Of a stretch of DNA of 38,614 nucleotides, positions 19,540 to 28,485 are shown piece by piece (within the stretch, counting starts at the first letter, position 1; every line of letters begins with the position of its first letter). Location of the stretch: the NCBI GenBank assembly GCA_013152655.1, contig JAADFW010000005.1:1-38614 (forward strand), given 5' to 3'. The notes under the pieces are model-generated. The model was given only the letters and a program-made list of their open reading frames with translations. It did not search any database and was not told the origin of the DNA. The translations under genes were made by a program, and so were the position numbers. Origin of the DNA: Chlorobiota bacterium. GTDB lineage: Bacteria; Bacteroidota; Bacteroidia; Bacteroidales; B39-G9.

Positions 19540-21039
19540 ATGAAAAATTCTACTTTTATGAAATTGTTTCTTATGGCAGGTGCATTTCTGTTTACAATGC
19601 AAAATGCCAACTCACAAAGCTTAGCTGACTCTGTTGAAATGGGTGCCAGTTACCCAAACGATGTTTATTATAACATTGAAAACGGAGCCACAACAGTTGT
19701 TGACCGATTAAACTGGGATATAGGTTTTACAACTGCCTCTTTTGACATGAATATTATTACTAACGACGGTGCCGGCGTTATGTTATACACGTATCCAAAA
19801 GGAGATACCGCAGACTGGAACACAGTTGACACTTCCGGTTTAAGTACCTGGACTCCTATGTTTAATGATGATACAGATTGGAATTGGGGCGCTTTTGCAA
19901 TTAACGCAAAGGGACATCCTGACTACGGATGGGGTGTTTACAACGACATTAACCACAATGTTGTTGGCGATTCTCTTTTTATTATTCAAACCAAAGACGG
20001 CACATGGAAAAAATTATGGGTTGAACAATTAGTCTCAACAGCAATAACTTTTCAGTTTAAATATGCCGATTTAGATGGAAGTAATGAACAAACGGCTGAG
20101 GTAGTTGCTGCCGACTATCCGACTAAAAATTTTATTTATTATGATTTAACAAATAATGAAGTTGTTGACCGTGAACCGGCAAAAACCGATTGGAATTTAA
20201 TGTTTACCCGCTGGGTTTCTGCCGATTACCTTCCAACAATTCAAAAAGTTGCCGGAGTTTTTCAAAATAAAAATGTTGAAGTTGCAGAATTAAGAGGTTT
20301 TGATATTGCCGGAGACACTTGTTATATGGATGCTGATTTTTCAGGTGAAAAAAACGTAATTGGATACGATTGGAAAGCTTTTAGCATGGCAACCTTCGCT
20401 TATGCAATGGAAGATTCTCTTGTATATTTTGTTAAAACTGCTAACGACATGATTTATGAATTGAATTGGGATGCTTTTGATTACACTATAGCACAATTTA
20501 AATTCCATAAAGAATTATTAAATCCGGCTGCTCCAACCAGTCCGGTAATTGATGATTTAGCTAATACTTTTGGCTGGACTGAAAACCCCGATTTTTTGGA
20601 TATAGCTGATTATGAATATATAACTGTAAATGATACAGCATGGATGCCGGTTACTGCTAATCCACAACCCATACCTGCCGGAGAATATGCAGCAGGCGAT
20701 GTTAAAGTACGGGTTAAAGCCGACGAAACAAATTGCAGGCCTTATAGTATAGCTTTATCAAATGATGTTGCATTTACCGGAATTAAAGATGTTGTAAGTA
20801 ATAATATCCAATTTAGTACTTATCCGAATCCGGCAACCGATTATTTAACTGTTTCTTTAACAGGAAACAATGTTAAAATTGAAGTTTATAATATGATTGG
20901 TGCTTTAGTATTTGAAACTGGAGTAAGTAATATGAAAACTTACAATATTTCAACTGCTGATTTTGCAAACGGAACTTATATGATAAAAGTAAAATCAGAT
21001 AACAATACAGGAAGCAAACTTTTTGTTGTAAATAAATAA
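19540..21039 (+). CDS. HmuY-like secreted protein with T9SS sorting domain
   Basis: The 499-residue protein has a signal peptide (cleavage after NANSQ, about residue 26). Two HmuY-like units appear to be present, marked by VYYNIENG...LNWDIGF with IITNDGAG (about 45-90) and FIYYDLTNNEVV...TDWNLMFTRW (about 200-230). HmuY proteins capture heme for an HmuR-type receptor. The C-terminus (YPNPATDYLTV ... GTYMIKV, about 425-499) is a type A T9SS sorting domain, so it should be exported to the cell surface or medium. It ends at a strong terminator and is followed by the receptor gene. The HmuY assignment rests on pattern recognition rather than on known heme ligands, which are not conserved across the family. 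Confidence 0.7.
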   Translation: MKNSTFMKLFLMAGAFLFTMQNANSQSLADSVEMGASYPNDVYYNIENGATTVVDRLNWDIGFTTASFDMNIITNDGAGVMLYTYPKGDTADWNTVDTSGLSTWTPMFNDDTDWNWGAFAINAKGHPDYGWGVYNDINHNVVGDSLFIIQTKDGTWKKLWVEQLVSTAITFQFKYADLDGSNEQTAEVVAADYPTKNFIYYDLTNNEVVDREPAKTDWNLMFTRWVSADYLPTIQKVAGVFQNKNVEVAELRGFDIAGDTCYMDADFSGEKNVIGYDWKAFSMATFAYAMEDSLVYFVKTANDMIYELNWDAFDYTIAQFKFHKELLNPAAPTSPVIDDLANTFGWTENPDFLDIADYEYITVNDTAWMPVTANPQPIPAGEYAAGDVKVRVKADETNCRPYSIALSNDVAFTGIKDVVSNNIQFSTYPNPATDYLTVSLTGNNVKIEVYNMIGALVFETGVSNMKTYNISTADFANGTYMIKVKSDNNTGSKLFVVNK

Positions 21040-21058
21040 TTGGTAAAATAAAAATAAT

Positions 21059-21100
21059 AAGAGGTTGTCTGTAATCTAATTTAGACAACCTCTTGTTTTA
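21059..21100 (+). terminator. Rho-independent terminator or attenuator before the receptor gene
   Basis: A perfect 12-bp inverted repeat (21059-21070 with 21083-21094) around a 12-base loop is followed by a T-rich stretch. It lies 20 bases after the T9SS HmuY-like gene and about 45 bases before the TonB receptor gene, so it should end or partly reduce transcription into the receptor. A possible promoter (TTG 21093-21095, TATCTTC about 16 bases on) overlaps its 3' arm. Confidence 0.85.
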
Positions 21101-21143
21101 ACTAAATTTTATCTTCATTTTTTTCGAAACTATTAACCTTGAA

Positions 21144-23462
21144 ATGATTAATTTAATCCGTAAATCAATTTTCCTTTTAACTCTTTCGCTTGTTATTTCA
21201 CAACTATTTGCACAAAGTGCATACCTGACAATTTTAGATAAAAAAACAAAAGAACCCGTTCCGTTTGCACATGTGCTTTTCGAAAACCCGGCTTCAAACT
21301 GGTCTGATTATGCCATTTCTGATATGGATGGAAAAGCATTAAATAAGGCACGGACTTTTAATGATAATATCACAATTTCATTTATCGGGTACGAAACCTA
21401 TGAATCTACTGTCAGGCAGGGCGAAACAAAAACTATTTACCTGGTTCCTGAAATTTTTAATGTGGGCGAAACTGTTGTAACCGGACAGTACACACCACAA
21501 AAGGTAGATAAATCAATTTATAAAATTGAAGTAATAGGTGCTAAACAAATAGAGGAGAAAGGAGCAAATGATCTTGGTGAGTTACTACAAGGTGAATCTA
21601 ATATTCAAATTCAACAAGATGGCGTTTTGGGGTCAAGTCTTAAAATGCAAGGATTAACAGGAGAAAATGTTAAACTTTTGGTTGATGGAGTTCCTATTAT
21701 AGGAAGAATGAATGGTAATATTGACCTGGGACAAATTGATTTAAGCAATGTTGACCATGTTGAGATAGTTGAAGGGCCCATGTCTGTTATATATGGAACA
21801 AATGCTCTTGCCGGAACCATAAACATTATTACCAAAGAAAACACACGCAATTCATTTTTGTCACAAATTAACTCGTATTACGAAACAGTTGGAAAGTATA
21901 ATTTTGATGGAAGCGTTTCTGTTAATAAAAATTTACATACTTTATCTTTTTCGGGAGGGAGAAATTTTTTTGACGGATTTTCTTTAGACAATACTTTAAG
22001 AACACCAGCTTACAAGCCCAAAGAACAATACAAGGGGAATATTAATTATATGATTAAACATAATGAGCTTAAATTAAAATTAAATTCAACTTTATTTAAA
22101 GAAAAAATACAATTTTTAGGTGCTATAGATACTATTGTAGCAGCCAATCAAATTATTGCTAACGACCAATATTTTTATACAACCAGATTAACTAACGACT
22201 TACAGTTTAACAGCCCTTGGGGTAAATATAATTATATTACTTTGTTAGGAGCTTATTCAACTTATATTAGAGCTAAAAAAACCTTTGTGAAAGATTTTTC
22301 CACTCTTGAACAAACACTGTCAATCGACCCAACCCGCCATGATACTACTACTTTTAATTCAGTTATGACGCGTGGTTTTATAAGCCACAATGATAGAAAT
22401 GATAAATTTGAATCTCAAATAGGCTTCGATATAAATCTTGAAAACGGGAAAGGTAAAAGAATAACTGATAGTGTAAAAACAAGGATTGATGATTATGCCG
22501 GATTTATAAGTATAAAGTATAAATTGACACCAAACATAAATTTACAACCCGGTTTAAGATATATTTATAATACAAAATTCAAAGCACCATTAATTCCTTC
22601 TTTTAATTTTCAATGGACTTTACTTGAAAAAATTAATATGAGAGCCTCATATGCAAAAGGCTTTAGAGCTCCTTCCTTAAAAGAACTATACTTGAATTTT
22701 GTTGATGCCAATCATAACATACATGGGAATGCAGATCTTAAAGCAGAAACCAATGACAGTTATAACTTTTCGACAAAATACGCTTTAGAAAAAAATAAGC
22801 ATTCTGCTGAAATGGAAATATCCGGTTTTTTTAATGACGGTAAAAATGTTATTGCTTTAATTATAATAGATCCGAATAAATTATATTATAAAAATGAAAA
22901 TGTTGATATTAGAAAAACAAAAGGAGGCAGGATAAATTTTAATTACAGCTTTTACCCGGCACTTACTATAAAAACAGGATTTTCGCTTACTGGGTTATCT
23001 GAAACATTAACACTCCCGTCTGTTGACAGCACATTTATTGAAAATGACAACGAATGGGTTCATTTAGACAGCACTTTTTTAACAAATTTTCAGTACACTA
23101 AAGATTTAAGTGTTAATTTAAGTTACAAATTAATTTATTATGATGTGTTATTATCGGCATATTATAAATATAACGGAAAAACTACTGCATTGTTTACTGA
23201 TTATGATAATAATGGCGAAGAATTTGTAAATCGCTATGAAGTTGACCCATACCATACACTTGATATTTCTTTGACAAAAAAATTTATTAAAAATAAATTA
23301 AAAATAGTTGTTGGAGCTAAAAATTTATTTAATAATACTACTATATTAACTACCGGAAGAGGTGGTTCATCAGGAGGACACAGTTCATCATCAGGAAGCA
23401 GTCCGGTTGGTTGGGGACGTACTTATTTTATTAAAATGAGTTATAAAATATCGAAATATTAG
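21144..23462 (+). CDS. TonB-dependent outer-membrane receptor, HmuR-like
   Basis: The 772-residue protein has a signal peptide (cleavage near SQLFAQ), a CarboxypepD_reg-like domain (about 25-100), a plug domain (about 115-230, with VLVDGVPIIG-type and GPMSVIYGTNALAGTINIIT segments) and a C-terminal barrel. FRAP at 507-510, His524 and His527, and NADL at 529-532 match the YRAP-His-NPDL heme-use region known from Porphyromonas HmuR, with Pro replaced by Ala in the last motif. It is therefore likely to import heme or a related tetrapyrrole. A Gly/Ser/His-rich stretch (GRGGSSGGHSSSSGSS) near residues 740-756 sits in the last barrel loop. An HmuY-like lipoprotein follows after 5 bases, as a co-transcribed partner. 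Confidence 0.88.
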   Translation: MINLIRKSIFLLTLSLVISQLFAQSAYLTILDKKTKEPVPFAHVLFENPASNWSDYAISDMDGKALNKARTFNDNITISFIGYETYESTVRQGETKTIYLVPEIFNVGETVVTGQYTPQKVDKSIYKIEVIGAKQIEEKGANDLGELLQGESNIQIQQDGVLGSSLKMQGLTGENVKLLVDGVPIIGRMNGNIDLGQIDLSNVDHVEIVEGPMSVIYGTNALAGTINIITKENTRNSFLSQINSYYETVGKYNFDGSVSVNKNLHTLSFSGGRNFFDGFSLDNTLRTPAYKPKEQYKGNINYMIKHNELKLKLNSTLFKEKIQFLGAIDTIVAANQIIANDQYFYTTRLTNDLQFNSPWGKYNYITLLGAYSTYIRAKKTFVKDFSTLEQTLSIDPTRHDTTTFNSVMTRGFISHNDRNDKFESQIGFDINLENGKGKRITDSVKTRIDDYAGFISIKYKLTPNINLQPGLRYIYNTKFKAPLIPSFNFQWTLLEKINMRASYAKGFRAPSLKELYLNFVDANHNIHGNADLKAETNDSYNFSTKYALEKNKHSAEMEISGFFNDGKNVIALIIIDPNKLYYKNENVDIRKTKGGRINFNYSFYPALTIKTGFSLTGLSETLTLPSVDSTFIENDNEWVHLDSTFLTNFQYTKDLSVNLSYKLIYYDVLLSAYYKYNGKTTALFTDYDNNGEEFVNRYEVDPYHTLDISLTKKFIKNKLKIVVGAKNLFNNTTILTTGRGGSSGGHSSSSGSSPVGWGRTYFIKMSYKISKY

Positions 23463-23467
23463 AAATT

Positions 23468-24505
23468 ATGTATAAATATTTACCAAACCTTGTCATTTTA
23501 TTATTTCCCATTTTGTTTTTAACTTCTTGTTTTATCGATGATGATGAGGTGTTAAAACTACCTCCAAGACAACCCGGAGCTCCTCAACTTCAGCTTTTAG
23601 AAACAAGCATTTATGAAACTCAAACATATTATAACCTGGAAACTAACCAAACCGTTGCATCAAACAATAAAATTATATGGGATTTAGGTTTTGAATGCAG
23701 CGATACGGGTTGGCATGTTATTCTTAATGCTTCTAAGCGAATGACCGTTGCCGGCATAGAAATAGACTTTGAAAATGTTACCAGTATTGGAGCCGTTGAA
23801 TCTGATGACTGGATTTGGGATAAATCTGACGGAAACCTTGACTCTACTGCTGTAGGGCAATGGATTGACTTTTCAACCAATCCGCCAACTATTAGCAATA
23901 AAGTTTACCTCGTTAACCGTGGTTATAATTCGGCAGGAACACAATTGGGTTATAAAAAATTTATGCTTCTTGGGCTTGAAAATAACCAATACACTATTCG
24001 CTTTGCTAATATGGACGGAAGCGACGAGCATACCGTACAAGTTGAAAAAGAACCGGGAATTTCTTTTGTCTCATTTTCGTTTAACAACGGAGGAGAAAGA
24101 ATCGTTTTAGAACCTCAGCTTGATACCTGGCATTTACTTTTTGAACAATATACAGGAATAACTTATGATTTATTAGGAAATCCATATCCTTATTTTGTAC
24201 AAGGTGTATTAATTAACAGGCGGTATGGTTTAGAAGCAATGGTTGATACCAACTATCTGTTTTCAGAAATTGATTATGATTTGGCAACTACTTTTGAATA
24301 CTCTCCAAGAATGGATACCATAGGCCACTTATGGAAAGATGTTTATGTTGATATGCAAACTCTTGAAAGTGTTTATACTTGTGATACGTCCCGCAATCAT
24401 GTCATTAAACTACCTAACGGTGATTATATTAAGCTCCGCTTTTTAGATTTTTATAACGGAAATGGAGAAAAAGGCTATACTTCGTTTGAGTATCAGAAAT
24501 TATAG
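23468..24505 (+). CDS. HmuY-like lipoprotein, predicted surface-exposed
   Basis: The 345-residue protein has a lipobox ending in FLTSC and then FIDDDE, an acidic run resembling the Bacteroidota lipoprotein export signal, so it is predicted to sit on the outer face of the outer membrane. Two HmuY-like units can be seen: TYYNLETNQTV...IIWDLGF and, further on, IVLEPQLDTWHLLFEQY. The same two-unit layout is found in the T9SS protein upstream of the receptor, which suggests the two are paralogues with different anchoring. It begins 5 bases after the TonB receptor and is surely in the same transcript. The role would be binding heme at the surface and passing it to the receptor. The ligand remains inferred. 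Confidence 0.75.
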   Translation: MYKYLPNLVILLFPILFLTSCFIDDDEVLKLPPRQPGAPQLQLLETSIYETQTYYNLETNQTVASNNKIIWDLGFECSDTGWHVILNASKRMTVAGIEIDFENVTSIGAVESDDWIWDKSDGNLDSTAVGQWIDFSTNPPTISNKVYLVNRGYNSAGTQLGYKKFMLLGLENNQYTIRFANMDGSDEHTVQVEKEPGISFVSFSFNNGGERIVLEPQLDTWHLLFEQYTGITYDLLGNPYPYFVQGVLINRRYGLEAMVDTNYLFSEIDYDLATTFEYSPRMDTIGHLWKDVYVDMQTLESVYTCDTSRNHVIKLPNGDYIKLRFLDFYNGNGEKGYTSFEYQKL

Positions 24506-24691
24506 AAAAATACCTGTAAAGCATAATACTTTTCCTGTTTTGTGAATAACGTAAATTCTTCAAATAATCTCACCTTATAATCAACGAGTTATTCAACAAC
24601 AACATAAAATACTGACAATCAACAACTAAGATTGGTGTCAATTGCAATTCTAAAAAAACTCCGAAACCTTGTAATATTTATATTCTGGTTT

Positions 24692-25348
24692 TCATATTTT
24701 ATTATACAGAATCCAACCAAAAGCAAATGTAAGTGCAATTACATAAATAACCAGCACATAAATCCATTTCCCACTAAATTTAGGTGTTGGAACTGAGCTT
24801 AAGTTTAATGCTGACAGAATCATTAAGAGGATGTAAATAACGATTGAAAAAGTAGAATGCTCGAATAAACTTTCAAATAGAAACAGGAAGGCAAGAATAA
24901 GTACATTATTATCAAGTGCCAGTCCCTTATATGTTTTACTGTCGATAAGGCCATAAACATTAAAGTAACTCAAACGAATAGCACTTGTAGCAAATATTAC
25001 AAAAGTCCCGGGGATAAACCATACATTATAATTTCCGTAGCTTAAAAGTATTATTGCAGGTAAAACTCCAAAACTTACAATATCAATCATTGAATCAAGT
25101 TGAGCACCAAAAACACCTTCTGTTTTTGTCCTGCCTTTTAGTTTTCGGGCAATAATTCCATCGTACCAATCGAACAGAACTGCCCAAAGCACTCCAATTA
25201 TTGCTGCCGGGAAATTTCCTTTTATTGCAAAATATATTCCTAATACAGCACTCAATAATCCCGCTAAAGAACATATATTTGGTAAATCTTTGGCAAAAGT
25301 AAGCATGCCGGCCTGCTGTTTGTTGTTCATATTATTATTTCTTTTCAT
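24692..25348 (-). CDS. CDP-alcohol phosphatidyltransferase family protein
   Basis: The 218-residue membrane protein has about six helices and carries the catalytic signature D60-x2-D63-G-x2-A-R68 ... G81-x3-D85-x3-D89. It transfers an alcohol phosphate between a CDP-alcohol and a lipid acceptor. The spacing between AR and G is 12 residues instead of the usual 8, through an insert around GRTK, which may alter substrate choice. The following SFG is like phosphatidylserine synthases. Two starts are possible: ATG at 25348, overlapping the upstream gene by 14 bases, or ATG at 25330, 5 bases beyond that gene's stop. It is the last gene of a three-gene unit with a cytidylyltransferase and a PLP enzyme. 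Confidence 0.88.
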   Translation of the reverse strand: MKRNNNMNNKQQAGMLTFAKDLPNICSLAGLLSAVLGIYFAIKGNFPAAIIGVLWAVLFDWYDGIIARKLKGRTKTEGVFGAQLDSMIDIVSFGVLPAIILLSYGNYNVWFIPGTFVIFATSAIRLSYFNVYGLIDSKTYKGLALDNNVLILAFLFLFESLFEHSTFSIVIYILLMILSALNLSSVPTPKFSGKWIYVLVIYVIALTFAFGWILYNKI

Positions 25349-26465
25349 ACATTATATCTTTCAATGCTTCAATAAGCTTACTGTTTTCCTTATTGGTGCG
25401 ACTTGCAATTCGAATATACCGGGTTGCATCAGGTTGTGTTTTTCCAACACTATCTTTTATGTAAATATTGTATTCAATAAAAAGGCGCTTTGTTATTTCG
25501 GGCCCGCTTAATGCAGTATCAGGCAAACGACAAAAAATAAAGTTCGCATCGGGTTTAAAAACGGTCATTCCTTCAATATCAGATAGCTTTTTATAGAAAA
25601 TATCTCTGTCTGACTTAACTTGCTCGCAACTATCTTCAAATTCTTGTTTATACTGAGGTAAAATACGCAGAAATTCTTCAGCAAATCCATTGATATTCCA
25701 AATATGAATGCCATTTCTAACCGAGGCTGCAAATTCCAGGTTAGCCGTTAACAAATATCCAATTCTAAGTCCGCAAATTCCATAAGCTTTACTCATACTT
25801 TTAAGAATAGCCATATTGGCGTATTTATCAATATCTTGTTCCAGGCTTATTTGTTCTTTGTTGTCAGCAAAATCAAGAAAAGATTCATCAATAATTAGCA
25901 TGCAATTATGAACTTCCAGTTTCTGTGCAAGTTGAATTAAATCAGCTTTCGGCACCAACAACGACGTAGGATTATTAGGTGTTACCACAACAGCCATGTC
26001 GGCTTTAACTTTAACAGCTTCGTCAACAAATTTATCTATATCCAGTTGAAAGGATGGAAATTCTAGAGGAAATTCGACCACATGGCCTTTAGGTGCTGCA
26101 TTTGCATATTCGTTAAATGAAGGTACCGGAATAATTATTTTTTTTGCTAAACTACCCGATAAAATTTTTATAATTTCAGCAGCCCCATTTCCAACAACAA
26201 TTCTTTCTGTGGGTTGCTGTATTATTTTGCCAATTAGTTCGGCAAGTACATTTTGTGCCACAGGATAATTCAATACTAAATTCTGAATGTTGTCTTTAAG
26301 GTGAGTAAATACTGCTTTAGGTGGAAAATAGAGGTTGTATAAATAGGCATGGTCGGTAAAATTATGCCGATAATAGCCACCGTGTTGTTGTGATATGTAT
26401 TCAAATTTCTCTGCCTGTGTTTTATATATATTTTCCATAAAATATTTATTTGAAACACTATGCAT
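25335..26465 (-). CDS. Class I/II PLP-dependent aminotransferase or decarboxylase (HisC/CobD-like)
   Basis: The 376-residue fold-type I PLP enzyme has VTPNNPT (Asn165), Asp193 (IIDESFLDF), the catalytic Lys226 in KSMSKAYGICGLRIGY, and a C-terminal RYIRIASR that binds the substrate carboxylate or phosphate. It is closest by pattern to histidinol-phosphate aminotransferase and CobD-type threonine-phosphate decarboxylase. Its neighbours (LicC-like cytidylyltransferase upstream, overlapping by 8 bases; CDP-alcohol phosphatidyltransferase downstream) indicate it supplies or modifies a phospho-amine head group, not histidine. An alternative start is the ATG at 26438 (MENIYK). The reaction type, transamination or decarboxylation, cannot be decided from sequence. 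Confidence 0.8.
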   Translation of the reverse strand: MHSVSNKYFMENIYKTQAEKFEYISQQHGGYYRHNFTDHAYLYNLYFPPKAVFTHLKDNIQNLVLNYPVAQNVLAELIGKIIQQPTERIVVGNGAAEIIKILSGSLAKKIIIPVPSFNEYANAAPKGHVVEFPLEFPSFQLDIDKFVDEAVKVKADMAVVVTPNNPTSLLVPKADLIQLAQKLEVHNCMLIIDESFLDFADNKEQISLEQDIDKYANMAILKSMSKAYGICGLRIGYLLTANLEFAASVRNGIHIWNINGFAEEFLRILPQYKQEFEDSCEQVKSDRDIFYKKLSDIEGMTVFKPDANFIFCRLPDTALSGPEITKRLFIEYNIYIKDSVGKTQPDATRYIRIASRTNKENSKLIEALKDIMYEKK

Positions 26466-27255
26466 ATGTCTTTTCCAACTTAACCCGTGTTTTCAATTCT
26501 GCCGGGAAAAGTTTTTCTGCTTCAGCTAAATCATTTATAGTATCAATCTCGTACCACGGTTTACTGTCGAACGAAACTGATTCAAATGACAGACTTTTAT
26601 TGGCAACCATTTCAGCAAAAACGGCTTCGTAGTAACAGCTAACATTACCCACAGCAATATATTGATTTAACTTCTGAACAATTGCTCGCCATGACGAAAG
26701 CGAAAAGCTGTAAATATTAACTGTTTTATAACGAATATCGGTGTATGTTTCTGTTGTTCCTTTGTGAAACATAGTTACCTGATTTTGTTTATTAAGAGAA
26801 ACAGTAGCTCCATCTAACCAAGGTTGCATTTTAGCTACAGCAATTTTATCAGGATAAACCATTTCGTCGAGCAAAGATGTATTTAAAACCAAATCGCTTT
26901 CAAACAAAACAAATGGTTCATTAATAATATTGCGAGCCATCCAAAACGAATAAATGTTATTAGTTGTACGGTATAAGGGGCTATGAATGTACTCAATGCT
27001 TAAGTCTCCTGAGCTACTACCCAGAATATCCATAATACATTCATTTTTATAGCCGGTAACAATTACAAGGCGTTTAAACCCCTGTGTTTTCAAGTTATTT
27101 ACAAGTCGCTCAAGAATCGACTTTTCATTTACAAGGGTTAGGCATTTAGGCGAACTTTTTGTTAAAGGAAAAAGACGACTACCCATACCTGCTGCAAGAA
27201 GTAATGCAGTAGAAATACGATTGTCGCCATAATAATTGTTAATATTAATATTCAT
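26458..27255 (-). CDS. LicC/PntC-like nucleotidyltransferase (head-group cytidylyltransferase)
   Basis: The 265-residue protein has the nucleotidyltransferase signature LLLAAGMGSRLFPLTKSSPKCL (about 18-39, catalytic Lys37). It continues with VIVTGYKNE, NNIYSFWMA, an ESD motif (FVLFESDLVL) in place of the usual metal-binding D, and the C-terminal WYEIDTINDLAEAEKLF. The EID...D ending is typical of LicC phosphocholine and PntC phosphonate cytidylyltransferases. It would activate a small phosphate or phosphonate compound with CTP. It is the first gene of a tight three-gene minus-strand unit and has a good promoter about 210 bases upstream. Sugar-1-phosphate specificity is less likely because of the downstream CDP-alcohol phosphatidyltransferase. 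Confidence 0.8.
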   Translation of the reverse strand: MNININNYYGDNRISTALLLAAGMGSRLFPLTKSSPKCLTLVNEKSILERLVNNLKTQGFKRLVIVTGYKNECIMDILGSSSGDLSIEYIHSPLYRTTNNIYSFWMARNIINEPFVLFESDLVLNTSLLDEMVYPDKIAVAKMQPWLDGATVSLNKQNQVTMFHKGTTETYTDIRYKTVNIYSFSLSSWRAIVQKLNQYIAVGNVSCYYEAVFAEMVANKSLSFESVSFDSKPWYEIDTINDLAEAEKLFPAELKTRVKLEKTYA

Positions 27256-27736
27256 TCTTTATTCATTTGATGCCATCAAAATAAACGTAAACGCTTAATT
27301 AAAAGCACTTAGGCGTGCTATATTTTAGCACTCTGATGCCTGGACAGTTTACTAATAACTCAACTATAAGTATGAAGTTTGCTAATGGTGTGAAGATTGC
27401 TTAAAGAGCTCATCAGCAAAAATGATAGTGAATGATTGATATCAAAAGAAATATAATCCGAGTGCAAAGGTACTCAAATAAATAAGACTAACTAATGTTT
27501 ATATTTTAGTTTTTAGTCTTGAAATAATATATACCAAAATGAAGTATATTGTAATCTATACTAAATTGTAAAATACCGGTGTGATAGCTGTTATAGGCTA
27601 AATATTAGCCCCATACACATTTCTAATAGTCATTACATAAGCTTGCCGTTTAGTAATAGGTAGAATAAGAAAAAAAGGGGAGCTGCAATTCACAAAACAA
27701 GAAAAACTAAAAAAATGTAATTCTCTTTTTATTTAT
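27256..27736. other. Intergenic region with hairpins, 481 bp
   Basis: No coding region is seen. The stretch holds a minus-strand promoter (27465-27472) for the lipid-head-group genes, giving a leader of about 200 bases. That leader contains a small hairpin with 6-bp arms (27315-27320 and 27326-27331, 5-base loop). Further right are an 8-bp inverted repeat (27484-27491 with 27513-27520) and a 6-bp hairpin (27596-27601 with 27605-27610). The last could lie in the 3' trailer of the 5-heme cytochrome gene. None has a strong T-tract. Confidence 0.4.
27465..27472 (-). promoter_or_regulatory. Promoter -7 element for the CDP-head-group genes
   Basis: Read on the minus strand this is TACCTTTG followed by CACTC, a full match to the Bacteroidota -7 consensus TAnnTTTG. 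No good -33 TTG is found at the usual distance, so only the -7 box is claimed. The predicted transcript starts near 27457 and runs leftward into the cytidylyltransferase gene. Confidence 0.5.
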
Positions 27737-28405
27737 CTATTTTTTGTGGCATGTAAGGCATAGTGCACTTCCTGTATTTGATTTCCACAGCGATAATGAG
27801 GTTGTTATGTTATTATGCATATCGTGGCATCCTGTACAACCCTGAGTATTTCTTGAAATATGAACATCATGGCATGAAGTACATTCAAGTTTTCCGTTTT
27901 CAAGTAAATCCTCTTCAATAGTTCCGCCCAAACCAGAGGCTGTAACACTTGGGTCATATAACTCACCATCTTGTGCGGCTAAAGTAGAATTATAAGTGAA
28001 AGAAACCGGGTGTTCGTCGCTCAAGTCAGTTGAGAGCGAACCAAAACCGGAAAAATAAGTTCCACTTGTATTGCCACTATGGTTATCAATAGCAACAGTT
28101 CCATCGTGGCAAGAGAGACAAAGTTTCGAATTTCCTGTTGGTTGTCCGGCTACGGCATCAAGTGTGTTACTTGAATAAACAGTAAATGAAGCACTTGTAA
28201 CCTGGTGATTCCATAATGGCGAATTGGGAACATCCGTGTTAGCATTGTGTGGCGTATGGCATGGCTTGCAATATTCATTATCGCTCCAAGCTGCACCGCT
28301 AAAGTCATGATGACTATTTTGTAATCCCTGTGAATATCCGTTTAAATATATAAATAAGCTAAGAAAAACAAACCCAAAAATTTTGTAATTTATTGATGCA
28401 TTCAT
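27737..28405 (-). CDS. Five-heme c-type cytochrome, exported
   Basis: The 222-residue protein has a signal peptide (cleavage near NGYSQ). Five CXXCH sites are present: CKPCH, CLSCH, CTSCH, CTGCH and CLTCH. The layout HDFSGAAW...CHTPHNA...PLWNH...LCLSCHDG...HPVSF...CTSCHDVH...LCLTCH is shared along its whole length with the 4-heme protein at 34188-34805. The extra heme comes from a short insert carrying CTGCHDMHNN. It is predicted to be periplasmic or extracellular, with no lipobox and no T9SS domain. It lies 80 bases after the 21-heme cytochrome and probably ends that operon. Its role is inferred as electron transfer between the membrane pool and the conduit. Confidence 0.9.
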   Translation of the reverse strand: MNASINYKIFGFVFLSLFIYLNGYSQGLQNSHHDFSGAAWSDNEYCKPCHTPHNANTDVPNSPLWNHQVTSASFTVYSSNTLDAVAGQPTGNSKLCLSCHDGTVAIDNHSGNTSGTYFSGFGSLSTDLSDEHPVSFTYNSTLAAQDGELYDPSVTASGLGGTIEEDLLENGKLECTSCHDVHISRNTQGCTGCHDMHNNITTSLSLWKSNTGSALCLTCHKK

Positions 28406-28485
28406 GTTTATTGTTTTTTATTAATCCAAAAACGCATTACAAAAATCAAGCCTGAATTACAAAACCGTATAATATTTTGAAAGAT

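Noticed and set aside
24506-24691. Bidirectional terminator between the convergent lipoprotein and phosphatidyltransferase genes
   Set aside because: No inverted repeat of useful length was found in this 186-base gap; nothing else was seen in it.
28406-28485. Possible sigma-54 site before the 5-heme gene on the minus strand
   Set aside because: The GG-N10-G spacing occurs but several other consensus positions fail, and the gene is close enough to be part of the upstream operon.
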